DNA of 64,000 bases from Methanoculleus marisnigri JR1 (GTDB taxonomy: Archaea > Halobacteriota > Methanomicrobia > Methanomicrobiales > Methanoculleaceae): assembly GCF_000015825.1 (NCBI RefSeq), contig NC_009051.1, forward strand, positions 310,001 to 374,000. The letters run 5' to 3'. Position 1 is the first letter of the stretch. Each line of letters opens with the position of its first letter. The translations under genes and the position numbers were made by a program. Under the pieces are notes generated by a model. That model was not told where the DNA came from, searched no databases, and worked only from the letters and a program-made list of their open reading frames with translations. This document shows, piece after piece, positions 1-8,222 of the stretch.

Positions 1-471
1 CAGGACCAGGGTGCCGTCCGGTTTCGTGATCCGCCGGAGTTCTGCGAGGAACGCTTCCGGCCGTTCCACCAAGTGGAACATGTCGAGGGCGTAGACGAGG
101 TCTGCAGCCGCATCGGGGAGGGTCGAGTCGTAGCCATTCGCAAGGACGGGGATGACGTTTCTGAGCCCTTCCTTGCGGCTCCGGTGGGAGACGGCCTTGA
201 CGGCCAGTTCGTGGACGTCCACCGCGTAGACGGTGCCGGCCGCACCGACGAGCCCGGACGCCCCTTTGACGTAGCTCCCCGGGCCGCAGCCGTAATCCAC
301 GACAGTCATGCCTTCCCTGATCCCGAACTCCGTAAGCAGTCTTGCCGGAGGCCTGAAGTGATCCCTGATGCGTATGGTAAGCGACATCAGCCGGAAGTAG
401 AGATCCGGCACCCGGTCTGCTTGTTCTGCGGAATTATGTGCCGATTCGCTCCCCGGTGCGGGCTCCGGCAT
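1..471 (-). CDS. Class I SAM-dependent methyltransferase (C-terminus beyond window edge)
   Basis: A reading frame on the minus strand, open to the left edge, encodes a Rossmann-type methyltransferase. Motif I reads VVDYGCGPGSYV, followed by an acidic strand end (VYAVD) and later YALDMFHLVERPEAFL and LRRITKPDGTLVL, as in UbiE/Methyltransf_11 proteins. The substrate cannot be told. The ATG at 471 (MPEPAPG) is the first ATG. The frame is open further upstream to a stop near 545 and contains TTG codons, so a slightly longer N-terminus is possible. No strong Shine-Dalgarno sequence is visible. It has its own promoter region with two dyads (517-549) and is separated from the next gene by about 210 bp. 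At least 157 residues are present. Family assignment is firm, specific role unknown. Confidence 0.8.
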   Translation of the reverse strand, partial: MPEPAPGSESAHNSAEQADRVPDLYFRLMSLTIRIRDHFRPPARLLTEFGIREGMTVVDYGCGPGSYVKGASGLVGAAGTVYAVDVHELAVKAVSHRSRKEGLRNVIPVLANGYDSTLPDAAADLVYALDMFHLVERPEAFLAELRRITKPDGTLVL

Positions 472-516
472 GTCTTTGTGCAATTGACGCAATATCCTCG
501 CCCACAAATCAAACAA

Positions 517-549
517 TTCATACAAGTATGATTTTTCATACTATATGAA
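517..549 (-). promoter_or_regulatory. Tandem dyads at methyltransferase promoter
   Basis: Two adjacent inverted repeats of the same type occur here: TTCATA-CTA-TATGAA (535-549, perfect) and TTCATA-CAAG-TATGAT (517-532, one mismatch). The upstream dyad contains the likely TATA element (minus strand CATATAG). The downstream dyad falls where transcription would start, 45-60 nt before the ATG at 471. This arrangement suggests a repressor operator. The binding protein is unknown. Confidence 0.4.
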
Positions 550-680
550 CCTCTTGACCGTGCGCATCTCCCCATGCCCCTGGGCGTTACGGCGGGCCCG
601 GAAACGCCGTTACCTCCCGGTATCGTGTTGAATGACCGGAAGCCGAACTGCGCGTGGTTCTGGGTGCGGTGAAAAAAGTG

Positions 681-1700
681 TTATTCCTGCCGGCGCTGCG
701 CTTTCCGCGCGGCCAGCTGCTCGATGACGGGGAGATCGACGGCGCTGCCGGTCGCGAGTTTTCCCTGCCAGACCGCACGGTCGACGAACCCTCTTCCGAT
801 GTCGTTACGGATGACGAGCGTCGTGTACCCGTCCGGCGACCCGACGGCACCCGCGGAGACGTCCGCGTTCACCGCCGTAAAGTCGTTGCAGACCCGGCAT
901 CCGGGGCGGACGGACTCCTCTAGCTCTGCGAGGGGGATGGAGATGTGCCGCTCGTCCTGCAGGTAGACGTCCAGTTTGCCCTTGATGTCCAGATGGCGGA
1001 TCTCCCAGGGCTCGATCTTCTTCTCGGACTGCAGTTTCCCCTCGACCAGTTTCGCGTAGTCGAAGGTCTCCGTGCAGAAGAGGCCGATCACGAGCCGGAT
1101 CGCCTTCGCGTAGGGCCGGAGGAGTTCGTGGTCGCTCGCCCGGATCGCCTGGGTCGCCCGCGCCACGCAGGGCACGCCCACGACGGCGACGCGGCGGTAC
1201 TTCCGGGTGACCACGGCTTCCTTGAGGGACGCAAGGAGCGGCACCCACCAGGAGTAGCGGCTCCCGGCGTGCTGGACGAGTTCCTCTGAGGAGGTGATCA
1301 CCGCAGACGACGGTTTCATCGTCCAGGGGTCTCTCGTCACGGTGACGACCGCATCGATAAGTCCTTCATCGAGCGCGTTGACGAGGATCGCCGTCACCGC
1401 GCCGCCGCTCTGTTTGCGCTCAACCGGGAAGACCGCCCGGGCTGCGACGATATCCTCGTACGGTCCGAGCATCTTCCCCTGCGCCGCGAGGTCGACCCGC
1501 GGACAGGCTGCGTAGCACGCCCCGCAGGGCACGCCGTCGTTCTCGGCCTTGCAGTAGCCGATGTTCACCGGCGTATCGGTGTTCCCCGGCTCGAACCGGA
1601 GGGCATCCGCCGGGCAGACCGCCACGCACGCCCCGCACCCGGAGCAGAGTTCTGTATCCCAGACCTCCGACTTCAGGTCTTTGAATGTCTTCATCTCCAT
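681..1700 (-). CDS. FrhB/FpoF-family F420-reducing flavoprotein, probable electron-input subunit of glutamate synthase
   Basis: 339 residues. The N-terminus has a [4Fe-4S] ferredoxin motif (Cys19, 22, 25, 29: CSGCGACVAVCP) and a second Cys cluster ending CPRVDL. The rest is the FrhB domain (FAD, F420 binding, further Fe-S; note VVGVPCVARATQAIR). FrhB-family proteins transfer electrons between coenzyme F420 and iron-sulfur/flavin partners. It is the last gene of a four-gene cluster encoding a split glutamate synthase, so it is inferred to feed F420H2 electrons to that enzyme. The start at 1700 (MEMKTF) has a GGAGTGA Shine-Dalgarno 8 nt upstream. A GTG at 1715 would give five more residues. It follows the GXGXG gene with a 5-nt gap. 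Confidence 0.85.
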   Translation of the reverse strand: MEMKTFKDLKSEVWDTELCSGCGACVAVCPADALRFEPGNTDTPVNIGYCKAENDGVPCGACYAACPRVDLAAQGKMLGPYEDIVAARAVFPVERKQSGGAVTAILVNALDEGLIDAVVTVTRDPWTMKPSSAVITSSEELVQHAGSRYSWWVPLLASLKEAVVTRKYRRVAVVGVPCVARATQAIRASDHELLRPYAKAIRLVIGLFCTETFDYAKLVEGKLQSEKKIEPWEIRHLDIKGKLDVYLQDERHISIPLAELEESVRPGCRVCNDFTAVNADVSAGAVGSPDGYTTLVIRNDIGRGFVDRAVWQGKLATGSAVDLPVIEQLAARKAQRRQE

Positions 1701-1705
1701 GCCTA

Positions 1706-2443
1706 TCACTCCCACGTATACTTCCCGGCAAAGGGCCTTGCGCTCGCAGGGACGATCCGGGTGTAGTTCGCCTTTACGAGCGGCTCCGCATCGAGCCCGA
1801 AGTCGGCTGCAAACTCCCGGATGACCGGGGCGATCCGTGCCCTGTCCTCATCGGTGACCGGCAGTTTCTTTGCCCCTGCAGCGAGGCAGGCGTCATCCAC
1901 GTCTCCGCGGATGACGATCTCGCCGCCGTGGATCCCGCTCCCGATCTCCCGGGCTTTCATGGCCCCGTCGAGACCGAGGACGACGAGAAGGCCGCCTGCC
2001 ATGTACTCGCCGAGGAACGTCTGTGCCGACCCTCCGACGACCAGTATGGGCCGCTGCGTCTCGTACTGCTTCATGTGGATCCCGCCCCGGTAGCCGATGT
2101 CTCCACGGACGAAGACCTTGCCGCCCCGCATGCTGTGCGCCACCGCGTCGCCGGCGCTCCCGTGGATCACCACTTTCCCGGAATCCATCGTGTTGCCGGG
2201 CGCATGTTCCGCGTTGCCGTCGACGATGACGGTCGGCCCGCTCATGAACATGGCGAGATCCCCGCCTGCGACGCCGTTAACCCGGATCGTGGCGTTCCCG
2301 CGGAGACCGTCGCCGATGAACCGCTGCCCGAGGACGTTGTCGACGACGATCTCGTCGGCCCCGTCCTCGATAGCCTTCCGGATCTGCTGGTTTAAGGGAG
2401 TATAATGTACTCCCTTCGCGTCGATCGTGACCTGTTTTGCCAT
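1706..2443 (-). CDS. Glutamate synthase alpha subunit domain 3 (GXGXG domain protein)
   Basis: 245 residues of right-handed beta-helix repeats rich in GG.V.V.G patterns (GDLAMFMSG, GKVVIHGSAGD, GKVFVRGDIGYRGG, GEIVIRGDVDD). This matches the C-terminal GXGXG domain of glutamate synthase, which in archaea is often a separate polypeptide. In the bacterial enzyme this domain is structural and links the amidotransferase and synthase domains. It lies between the synthase-domain gene and the F420 subunit, all on the minus strand. The ATG at 2443 is preferred because of GGGAG 10 nt upstream. A GTG at 2452 overlaps the previous stop and is the alternative. Confidence 0.9.
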   Translation of the reverse strand: MAKQVTIDAKGVHYTPLNQQIRKAIEDGADEIVVDNVLGQRFIGDGLRGNATIRVNGVAGGDLAMFMSGPTVIVDGNAEHAPGNTMDSGKVVIHGSAGDAVAHSMRGGKVFVRGDIGYRGGIHMKQYETQRPILVVGGSAQTFLGEYMAGGLLVVLGLDGAMKAREIGSGIHGGEIVIRGDVDDACLAAGAKKLPVTDEDRARIAPVIREFAADFGLDAEPLVKANYTRIVPASARPFAGKYTWE

Positions 2444-2448
2444 TTTGC

Positions 2449-3966
2449 TCACGCTCCCACCGACTTGACGTCGAGAATTTCGAGGAGCCCCTCGTCAAGC
2501 ATGTAGCCCCGGAGCCGGTCGCGGTTGCCGCGCAGGCTCTCGATGCTGTTGATACCGGCCGCGCCCATCAGTTCGGTGATCTCGAGCGTCCAGGCGTGGA
2601 TCAGGTTCGCCACCTGTTTCGATGCCACGTCGGGGTCCAGCCGCGCCACGAGGTCCGGGCGCTGGGTGGCGATTCCCCAGGGACAGAGGCCCTGGTAGCA
2701 GTTCCCACAGACGCGGCATCCCATCGCTGCAAGCGCAGCAGTGGCGATGTACACGGCATCGGCGCCGAGGGCAATCGCCTTTACGACATCGGTGCTCTCC
2801 CGGATGCTGCCGCAGGCGATGAGGGAGACCTCGTTCCTGAGGCCCTGCTTGCGGAGTTCCCTGTCGGCGGTCGCGATGGCGACCTCGATCGGGATACCGA
2901 CGTGGTCGCGGAAGACCCGCGGTGCCGCGCCGGTGCCGCCCCGGAACCCGTCGATGGCGATGGCGTCCACCCCGGACCGGGCAACGGCCGCGACGTTCTC
3001 GGCGTTGTTGTTGACGGCGGCGATCTTCGCAAAGATCGGTTTCTTCCGCTCCGTCGCTTCCTTGACGGAGTTGACGAGCTGGGGGAGATCCTCGATGCCG
3101 TAGATGTCGTGGTGCGGCGCGGGGCTGATCGCGTCGCTACCCTCGGGGATCATCCTTGTTCTGGAGACATCCGCACTCACCTTCTCACCCGGGAGGTGCC
3201 CGCCGATGCCGGGTTTTGCGCCCTGTCCGAGTTTGAGCTCGATAGCGGCGCCCCGCTCCAGGTAATCGATGTTCACGCCGAACCGCCCGGACGCGACCTG
3301 GACGATCATCCGGTCCTGGTAGGGGTAGAGACCGGGATGCAGTCCGCCCTCGCCGGTACCCATGAAGGTGCCGGTCTCCTTTGCTGCCCGGGCCATTGCC
3401 ACGTGGGCGTTGAGGCTGAGCGCACCGTAGCTCATGTGGCCGAGCATGATCGGCGTCTCGAGCATGAGGTTCGGCGTGAGTTCCGTGGAGAGTTCGACGT
3501 CGCCGTTCGGCTTCTGCCGGAACTCCAGCTTCGACGGTTTCTTCCCGAGGTAGGTCCGGAGCTCGACGGGCTCGCGGAGCGGATCGGTCGGGGGCGTGGT
3601 CACCTGGCAGGCGTCCAGCATCAGGTGGTCGAAGATGATCGGGAGGTTCGAGACGCTGCCCATCCCGGCGAGGATGATCTTCCCCGTCCGGGCCTGGTTG
3701 TAGATCGACTCCCTGACCGACCTGGTCCAGACCGGGTGGCTCCGGTAGTCGCAGGGATGCTCCTGGAGCATGATGGCGTCCCGGGGACAGTAGGTGAGGC
3801 ACCGGTGACAGGCGGTGCAGTTCCGGGAGTTGATGAGGATCCGGTTGCCGTCCCACCGGAAGACGCCGTAGGAGCAGTTCTCGACGCAGCGTCCGCATTC
3901 CATGCACTGCTCGCGGTCGATGCTGATCCGGTACCGGAGCGGCATGCTCCCGAAGTTGCTGCTCAT
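2449..3966 (-). CDS. gltB: Archaeal-type glutamate synthase, FMN/synthase subunit with two N-terminal 4Fe-4S clusters
   Basis: 505 residues. The N-terminal ferredoxin module has Cys21/24/27/31 and Cys50/53/56/60. The body is the FMN-binding TIM barrel of glutamate synthase (GHMSYGALS, GGLHPGLYPYQDR, GQGAKPGIGGHLPGEK, AIDGFRGGTGAAP). Near the C-terminus is the 3Fe-4S region CRVCGNCYQGLCPWGIATQ. It forms glutamate from 2-oxoglutarate and ammonia released from glutamine. This archaeal form lacks the fused amidotransferase, which is encoded just upstream. The ATG at 3966 overlaps the stop of that gene (ATGA), implying translational coupling. The frame is open upstream to 4083, but that part overlaps the amidotransferase gene and is not family-like. 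Confidence 0.93.
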   Translation of the reverse strand: MSSNFGSMPLRYRISIDREQCMECGRCVENCSYGVFRWDGNRILINSRNCTACHRCLTYCPRDAIMLQEHPCDYRSHPVWTRSVRESIYNQARTGKIILAGMGSVSNLPIIFDHLMLDACQVTTPPTDPLREPVELRTYLGKKPSKLEFRQKPNGDVELSTELTPNLMLETPIMLGHMSYGALSLNAHVAMARAAKETGTFMGTGEGGLHPGLYPYQDRMIVQVASGRFGVNIDYLERGAAIELKLGQGAKPGIGGHLPGEKVSADVSRTRMIPEGSDAISPAPHHDIYGIEDLPQLVNSVKEATERKKPIFAKIAAVNNNAENVAAVARSGVDAIAIDGFRGGTGAAPRVFRDHVGIPIEVAIATADRELRKQGLRNEVSLIACGSIRESTDVVKAIALGADAVYIATAALAAMGCRVCGNCYQGLCPWGIATQRPDLVARLDPDVASKQVANLIHAWTLEITELMGAAGINSIESLRGNRDRLRGYMLDEGLLEILDVKSVGA

Positions 3967-5015
3967 GGGGCAACCCTCCCGATCACCGGCTCGCCTGCAG
4001 CCGGTCTCCTGATCGACTCGACGCAGGGCTCCATGGCGCGGATCGCCGTCTCTTCGCTTGCGATGTAGAGGCGGTCGCCGCACTCGCCGACGACCATCGG
4101 CCGGAGTTTGCCCCGGTCGGTGAACCCGATCATCGTATCGGGGTTTGCGGCCACGACGGTGAACGGCCCGTTCATCGTCGCAGAGCCGTAGGCGAACCGG
4201 AGGGCACGATTCAGGTTCTGCTCGGCTTCGGGCATCCCGTCGATCTCATCCCAGTAGGGCGGGGCGAGCGCGCGGATGGCGAGGTCGATTCCAAGACCGT
4301 GCTTGCGCGTCAGAAGGTCGATTAAGTAGGCGATGACCTCGCTGTCGGTGCCGGTCGAGCAGTTGTAGCCGAAACTTTCGACGTAGCGCCGGTTGGCCCC
4401 GTAGGTGGTGATCTTTCCGTTCTCCACGACACTCCAGTCGTGCAGGTTGAACGGGTCGGGCCGCTCCCACAACTCAGGGTTGCTTGTCGCGTAGCGGTTG
4501 TGCGCGAGCCAGATGTAGCCCTCGTAGTCCTGGATGCGGTAGTAGTCCGCCACGTCTTCCGGCCAGCCACTGGCCTTGAAAAGGCCGACGTTCTTGCCGG
4601 ACGAGACGATCTCGGCACCGTTCGCACTCGCGTTGATCTGCATCACGATACTCGTGACGACGTCCTTCTCCGGCGACGCGCTTCCCGGAGCAAGGGAAGC
4701 GTCGGGCTTGAAGAAGTAACGCCAGGGGGTGCAGTTAACCTTGAGATTCGGCTGGTCGCAGGTGGGGATCGCCTCGTCGTGTTCGATCGTTCCCCACTGC
4801 TCCAGTGTTGCATCGACAACCGCTTTGCTCTTGCCAGGATTGTCGAAGAAGACGTGGAGCGCGTAGCAGTCCCGGTAGTCGGGGTAGATGCCGTAGGCGA
4901 CGTACCCCGCCCCCTCGCCGCTGCCGCGCTCATTCATTATGGAGAGGGCTTCCCGGATGCCGGAACCATCCATCATCTGGCGCCTCTTATCCATTACACC
5001 AAAAATGCCGCACAT
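3963..5015 (-). CDS. Glutamate synthase glutaminase subunit (class II glutamine amidotransferase)
   Basis: 350 residues starting MCGIFGVMD. After removal of Met1, Cys2 becomes the N-terminal nucleophile of class II amidotransferases. Other family marks are LAHNRYATSNPE, NGKITTYGANRRYVESFGY, STGTDSEVIAYLID and MNGPFTVVAANPDTMIGFTDR. It hydrolyses glutamine and passes ammonia to the FMN subunit. It is the first gene of the cluster glutaminase - FMN domain - GXGXG - FrhB, transcribed leftward, and overlaps the next gene by 4 nt. The start is fixed by the obligatory MCG. A 102-bp divergent intergenic region separates it from glutamine synthetase, so the two halves of GS-GOGAT are likely co-regulated. 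Confidence 0.92.
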   Translation of the reverse strand: MCGIFGVMDKRRQMMDGSGIREALSIMNERGSGEGAGYVAYGIYPDYRDCYALHVFFDNPGKSKAVVDATLEQWGTIEHDEAIPTCDQPNLKVNCTPWRYFFKPDASLAPGSASPEKDVVTSIVMQINASANGAEIVSSGKNVGLFKASGWPEDVADYYRIQDYEGYIWLAHNRYATSNPELWERPDPFNLHDWSVVENGKITTYGANRRYVESFGYNCSTGTDSEVIAYLIDLLTRKHGLGIDLAIRALAPPYWDEIDGMPEAEQNLNRALRFAYGSATMNGPFTVVAANPDTMIGFTDRGKLRPMVVGECGDRLYIASEETAIRAMEPCVESIRRPAAGEPVIGRVAP

Positions 5016-5117
5016 GGTTACCTCGGTGAATACGTTCTGTTGCCGTTTTCTAGAACTCTGCCCGGGAATATTTGTGTCAATAGGTATTTATTTCATCGGA
5101 TAGAAGAAGACTTCCAC
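5016..5117. promoter_or_regulatory. Divergent promoter region between glutamate synthase cluster and glnA
   Basis: This 102-bp region must hold the promoters of both operons. An A/T-rich stretch (GGAATATTTGTG, then AGGTATTTATTTC at about 5084-5096) probably contains the TATA box for glnA. No convincing NrpR-type palindrome could be picked out by eye, although nitrogen control at this place would be expected. Confidence 0.45.
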
Positions 5118-6446
5118 ATGTCCCGTGACGCCACTTCTGCAATGCTCGAGCGCATCGAACAGGATAACGTCAGATTCCTCCGTCTTCAATTTACCGACCT
5201 CCTGGGCATGCCCAAAAATGTCGCGATCCCGGTGAAGCAGGCCGAGAAGGCACTGACCACCGGCATCGGGTTCGACGGGTCGTCGATCGAGGGGTTCGTC
5301 CGGATCGAGGAGTCCGATATGGTGCTCAAACCCGACCTCTCGACCTACACCCTCCTGCCATGGAGGTCCGGGGACTACGCGGAGGCGCGTTTCGTCTGCG
5401 ATGTCTACAAGGCCAGCGGCAAACCGTTCGAAGGCGACCCGCGCTACGTGCTCCGGCGGGCGATGGAGGACGCGGCGAAGGACGGCTACGTCTTCAACAC
5501 CGGCCCGGAACTGGAGTTCTTCCTCTTCCGGATGCACGAGGGGCGGCCGACGACGCAGTTCCAGGACGTCGGCGGCTACTTCGACCTCGCGCCGACCGAT
5601 CTTGCGGAAGACGTCCGGCGCGAGATCATCCTCGCGCTCACCGAGATGGGGTTCGAGATCGAAGCGTCGCACCACGAGGTCGCCGAGAGCCAGCACGAGA
5701 TCGACTTCAAGTACAGCGACGCGCTGCATACGGCCGACAACGTCATCTCCTTCAAGTTCGCCGCGAAGACGATTGCGCTGATGCGCGGCCTGCACGCATC
5801 CTTCATGGCAAAGCCCATCTACGGCATCTGCGGGAGCGGAATGCACACCAACTGCTCGCTCGCGAAGAACGATAAGAACGCGTTCTACGACCCCGAAGCG
5901 CCGCTCCAGCTCTCCAGGACCTGCATGCACTTCATTGGCGGGCTGCTCAAACACGCAAAGGCGATCACCCGGCTCGCGAACCCGACGGTCAACTCTTACA
6001 AACGGCTCGTCCCGGGCTATGAAGCGCCCTGCTACGTCAGCTGGAGCGCCGGCAACCGTTCCGCCCTGGTCCGGGTTCCGTCGCCCCGCGGCAACAGCAC
6101 CCGGGTCGAGTTCCGCAGCCCCGACCCGACCTGCAACCCCTACCTCGCCTTCGCCGCGATGCTCACCGCCGGAATGGAGGGCGTCCGGGAGAGGATCGAG
6201 CCGCCGGTAGGCGTCGATACAAATATCTACCATATGTCCGTCGAGGAGCGGAAAGGCGCCGGGATCGAGACGCTGCCCGGAGACCTTTACGAGGCGAACC
6301 AGGCCCTGCTCGCCGACGATCTCATCTGCAGGGCGTTCGGCTCCCACGTCGTCGAGGCGCTCACGAGCGTTGCCGAAGCCGAGTGGGACGCCTACCGGAC
6401 GGCTGTCCACCCCTGGGAACTCGACCGGTACCTGGCGACCTACTGA
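5118..6446 (+). CDS. glnA: Glutamine synthetase type I
   Basis: 442 residues, the length of GSI-alpha enzymes. It catalyses ATP-dependent synthesis of glutamine from glutamate and ammonia. Family motifs in order: GFDGSSIEGF, the metal-binding TGPELEFFLF, SHHEVAESQHEIDFKY, GSGMHTNCSL, the ATP-binding NPTVNSYKRLVPGYEAP, and RVEFRSPDPTCNPYLAFAAML. The segment NIYHMSVEER occupies the position of the adenylylation loop of GSI-beta, but without that loop's usual flanking sequence. The ATG at 5118 matches the family N-terminus; the frame is open far upstream by chance. It is monocistronic, followed at once by a T8 terminator, and divergent from the glutamate synthase genes. Confidence 0.95.
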   Translation: MSRDATSAMLERIEQDNVRFLRLQFTDLLGMPKNVAIPVKQAEKALTTGIGFDGSSIEGFVRIEESDMVLKPDLSTYTLLPWRSGDYAEARFVCDVYKASGKPFEGDPRYVLRRAMEDAAKDGYVFNTGPELEFFLFRMHEGRPTTQFQDVGGYFDLAPTDLAEDVRREIILALTEMGFEIEASHHEVAESQHEIDFKYSDALHTADNVISFKFAAKTIALMRGLHASFMAKPIYGICGSGMHTNCSLAKNDKNAFYDPEAPLQLSRTCMHFIGGLLKHAKAITRLANPTVNSYKRLVPGYEAPCYVSWSAGNRSALVRVPSPRGNSTRVEFRSPDPTCNPYLAFAAMLTAGMEGVRERIEPPVGVDTNIYHMSVEERKGAGIETLPGDLYEANQALLADDLICRAFGSHVVEALTSVAEAEWDAYRTAVHPWELDRYLATY

Positions 6447-6448
6447 AC

Positions 6449-6458
6449 TCTTTTTTTT
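6449..6458 (+). terminator. Oligo-T terminator after glnA
   Basis: CTC followed by eight T residues begins 3 nt after the glnA stop codon, the usual form of an archaeal intrinsic terminator. Confidence 0.7.
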
Positions 6459-6528
6459 GGCGGATTGCTGCCGCCTCTTTGTGGTGTAAAAAAGCAGGGC
6501 TTCTATGATCTTTTCGGGCAGGCTGGCC

Positions 6529-6846
6529 TCAGCAGCACTGCTGTTTGCCGTCTTCCTCCCCCTCGAGGAGGAGTTTGCCGAAGAGCACCCGCTCGATCGT
6601 CGCGGCCACGTACTTCATCCGCTGAGCCGTCTCCATGTCCTCGTAGCGGTGGATGTCGGCGTAGACCTGCAGGCGGACGAGGCCAAACCGGAGGCGGTCG
6701 AGATCGTCGTCCCCGAGTTCCGAGGCCTCGCGGTAGATGGGCTCGAGCAGGAAGGGGAACTCCTCGAACTCTTCGAGCGCCTCGACGACCCGCGCGAAGA
6801 CCGGGAGGCCCTCCCCCCGGCCGGCAAGAATCCTCGAGTAATCCAT
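6529..6846 (-). CDS. Conserved small protein of unknown function, downstream of NBP35 gene
   Basis: 105 residues, mostly alpha-helical, acidic and Leu-rich, ending in KQQCC. No domain was recognised. It starts at ATG 6846, one base after the stop of the Mrp/NBP35 ATPase gene, so the two are almost certainly one operon. The terminal Cys pair could bind a metal or an Fe-S cluster passed from the neighbouring carrier, but this is speculation. Reality as a gene is supported by the tight operon spacing and normal codon use. Confidence 0.7.
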   Translation of the reverse strand: MDYSRILAGRGEGLPVFARVVEALEEFEEFPFLLEPIYREASELGDDDLDRLRFGLVRLQVYADIHRYEDMETAQRMKYVAATIERVLFGKLLLEGEEDGKQQCC

Positions 6847-6847
6847 G

Positions 6848-7750
6848 TTACTCCTCGATCTGGTCTACCAGAGCCTGCATGATGGCGTCGAAACTCTTCC
6901 AGGTCGGGCTCTCTTCTGCTCCGGCCTTGCGGATGATGAACGGCCTTCCTTCGTCCGCTGCCTTGCGCATCTCGGGGTCGAGCGGGATGGAGCCGAGGAA
7001 GGGCACCCCGAGTTGCTCCGCCTCTTTCTTGCCGCCGCCCCTGCCGAAGATATCGATCTCCTCCTTGCAGTGAGGGCAGACAAAGCCGCTCATGTTCTCG
7101 ACGATCCCGAGCACCCGGAGTTCGAGTTTCTTGATGAACTCGGCCGCCTTGCTCGAGTCGAGGACCGCGACGTCCTGCGGGGTGGTGACGATGACCGCGC
7201 CTGCGATGTTCGGGGCGAGCTGCGCGACGGTGAGCGCTTCGTCGCCGGTGCCGGGAGGAAGGTCGACGATCAGGTAGTCGAGGTCGCCCCAGTTGACGTC
7301 CTCGAGGAACTGCCGGATGACCGTCATCTTCATCGGTCCGCGCCAGATCACGGGAGTGTTGCGCTCCGGGAGGAGGAACGCCATGGAGATGACCGCGAGG
7401 TTGCCGGTGACCTTGACCGGTTCGATGATCTTCCCGTCGTAGGACTGGAGGCGGGCTTCCTCGATCCCGAGCATCTTCGGGATGTCCGGGCCGTGGATGT
7501 CGAGGTCGATGAGTCCCGTATTAAAGCCGCGGTTGGCGAGGGCGTAGGCGAGGTTTGCCGAGACCGTGCTCTTCCCGACGCCGCCTTTCCCCGAGAGGAC
7601 GAGGACGACGTGCTTGACGCTGACATCGGCCTTCGGTGGGAGGCCCTTTTGGGCGTCCGCATTTCTCGGGTCGTCGCATTTGGTCGTAGACGGGCAGCTG
7701 GAGCAGTTCCCGGTGCAGGTTTCCTTATTGGGTTCGTTCGTTTGAGTCAT
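6848..7750 (-). CDS. Mrp/NBP35-family ATP-binding Fe-S carrier
   Basis: 300 residues. The N-terminus is Cys-rich (CTGNCSSCPSTTKC), as in NBP35/ApbC scaffolds. Next comes the deviant Walker A GKGGVGKST, then switch I/II regions (DLDIHGPD, DLPPGTGDE). The C-terminal part has the cluster-bridging CPHC motif in SGFVCPHCKEE. Such proteins are dimeric cytosolic P-loop NTPases that assemble and hand over [4Fe-4S] clusters, which a methanogen needs in large amounts. The promoter has a perfect 18-bp dyad near the expected transcription start. It is followed by a 105-residue gene of unknown function in the same operon. Confidence 0.92.
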   Translation of the reverse strand: MTQTNEPNKETCTGNCSSCPSTTKCDDPRNADAQKGLPPKADVSVKHVVLVLSGKGGVGKSTVSANLAYALANRGFNTGLIDLDIHGPDIPKMLGIEEARLQSYDGKIIEPVKVTGNLAVISMAFLLPERNTPVIWRGPMKMTVIRQFLEDVNWGDLDYLIVDLPPGTGDEALTVAQLAPNIAGAVIVTTPQDVAVLDSSKAAEFIKKLELRVLGIVENMSGFVCPHCKEEIDIFGRGGGKKEAEQLGVPFLGSIPLDPEMRKAADEGRPFIIRKAGAEESPTWKSFDAIMQALVDQIEE

Positions 7751-7775
7751 AGGAAGTATCCTCTGCGGTTATACT

Positions 7776-7811
7776 ATCCTTCTAGAGAAGGATCTAAAGC
7801 TACTATATATT
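7776..7811 (-). promoter_or_regulatory. NBP35 promoter: TATA box and 18-bp perfect dyad
   Basis: On the minus strand a TATA element (TTAATATATAG, about 7803-7812) is followed by the dyad ATCCTTCT-CT-AGAAGGAT (7776-7793), which covers the expected transcription start. A perfect 8+8 repeat at this point is typical of a repressor operator. The regulator is unknown. Iron or redox control would suit an Fe-S carrier. Confidence 0.5.
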
Positions 7812-7889
7812 AACGGTAAACGGCACAAAAAGGTATAGTTTATGGCAATTTGTCCCGATCAGCCGCCGGGGCGCTGTTTCGCGCGTGGA

Positions 7890-8168
7890 TTACCCTCCGC
7901 CGGCGGGAGGGAAAAGGGCGACGGTATCGCTGTCTTCGAGGGGCGTTTCGAGACCTCCGCTGAAGTGAATGTTCCTGCCGTTCGTTAAGATGTTGACGTA
8001 GGGCGCGAGTTCCCCGGCGGAGGTGAAGAGGGCGTCGCCGAGCCCGGGATGCCGTGTGGAGAGATGGTCGAGCAGGTCGCCGACCGTCGATCCGCCGGGG
8101 AGTTTTACATCATACTCCGCCGGAATGATCTCCCGGAGCATCGCAAACGCCCTGACTTTCACCCGCAT
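7890..8168 (-). CDS. MoaD/ThiS-family ubiquitin-like sulfur carrier (SAMP-type)
   Basis: 92 residues with the beta-grasp pattern (MRVKVRAFAMLREII, GGSTVGDLLDHL, VNILTNGRNI, LEDSDTVALFPP) and the C-terminal Gly-Gly (PPAGGG). This tail is adenylated and thiocarboxylated for sulfur transfer to molybdopterin, or conjugated to proteins in archaea. It is divergent from a tungsten aldehyde:ferredoxin oxidoreductase gene, which needs a pterin cofactor, so a MoaD role in cofactor synthesis is plausible. A SAMP protein-modifier role cannot be excluded. Confidence 0.85.
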   Translation of the reverse strand: MRVKVRAFAMLREIIPAEYDVKLPGGSTVGDLLDHLSTRHPGLGDALFTSAGELAPYVNILTNGRNIHFSGGLETPLEDSDTVALFPPAGGG

Positions 8169-8222
8169 GCAGCCCCCTCTGTCCGTGCAGCCATCCTGTA
8201 CATCCGGGTGGCGGGGGCGGGC

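Noticed and set aside
2437-4068. 543-codon open frame on the plus strand opposite the glutamate synthase gene
   Set aside because: It is antisense to a clear gene with family motifs. Long shadow frames are expected at this G+C content; its translation is Asp/Val/Arg-rich with no domain.
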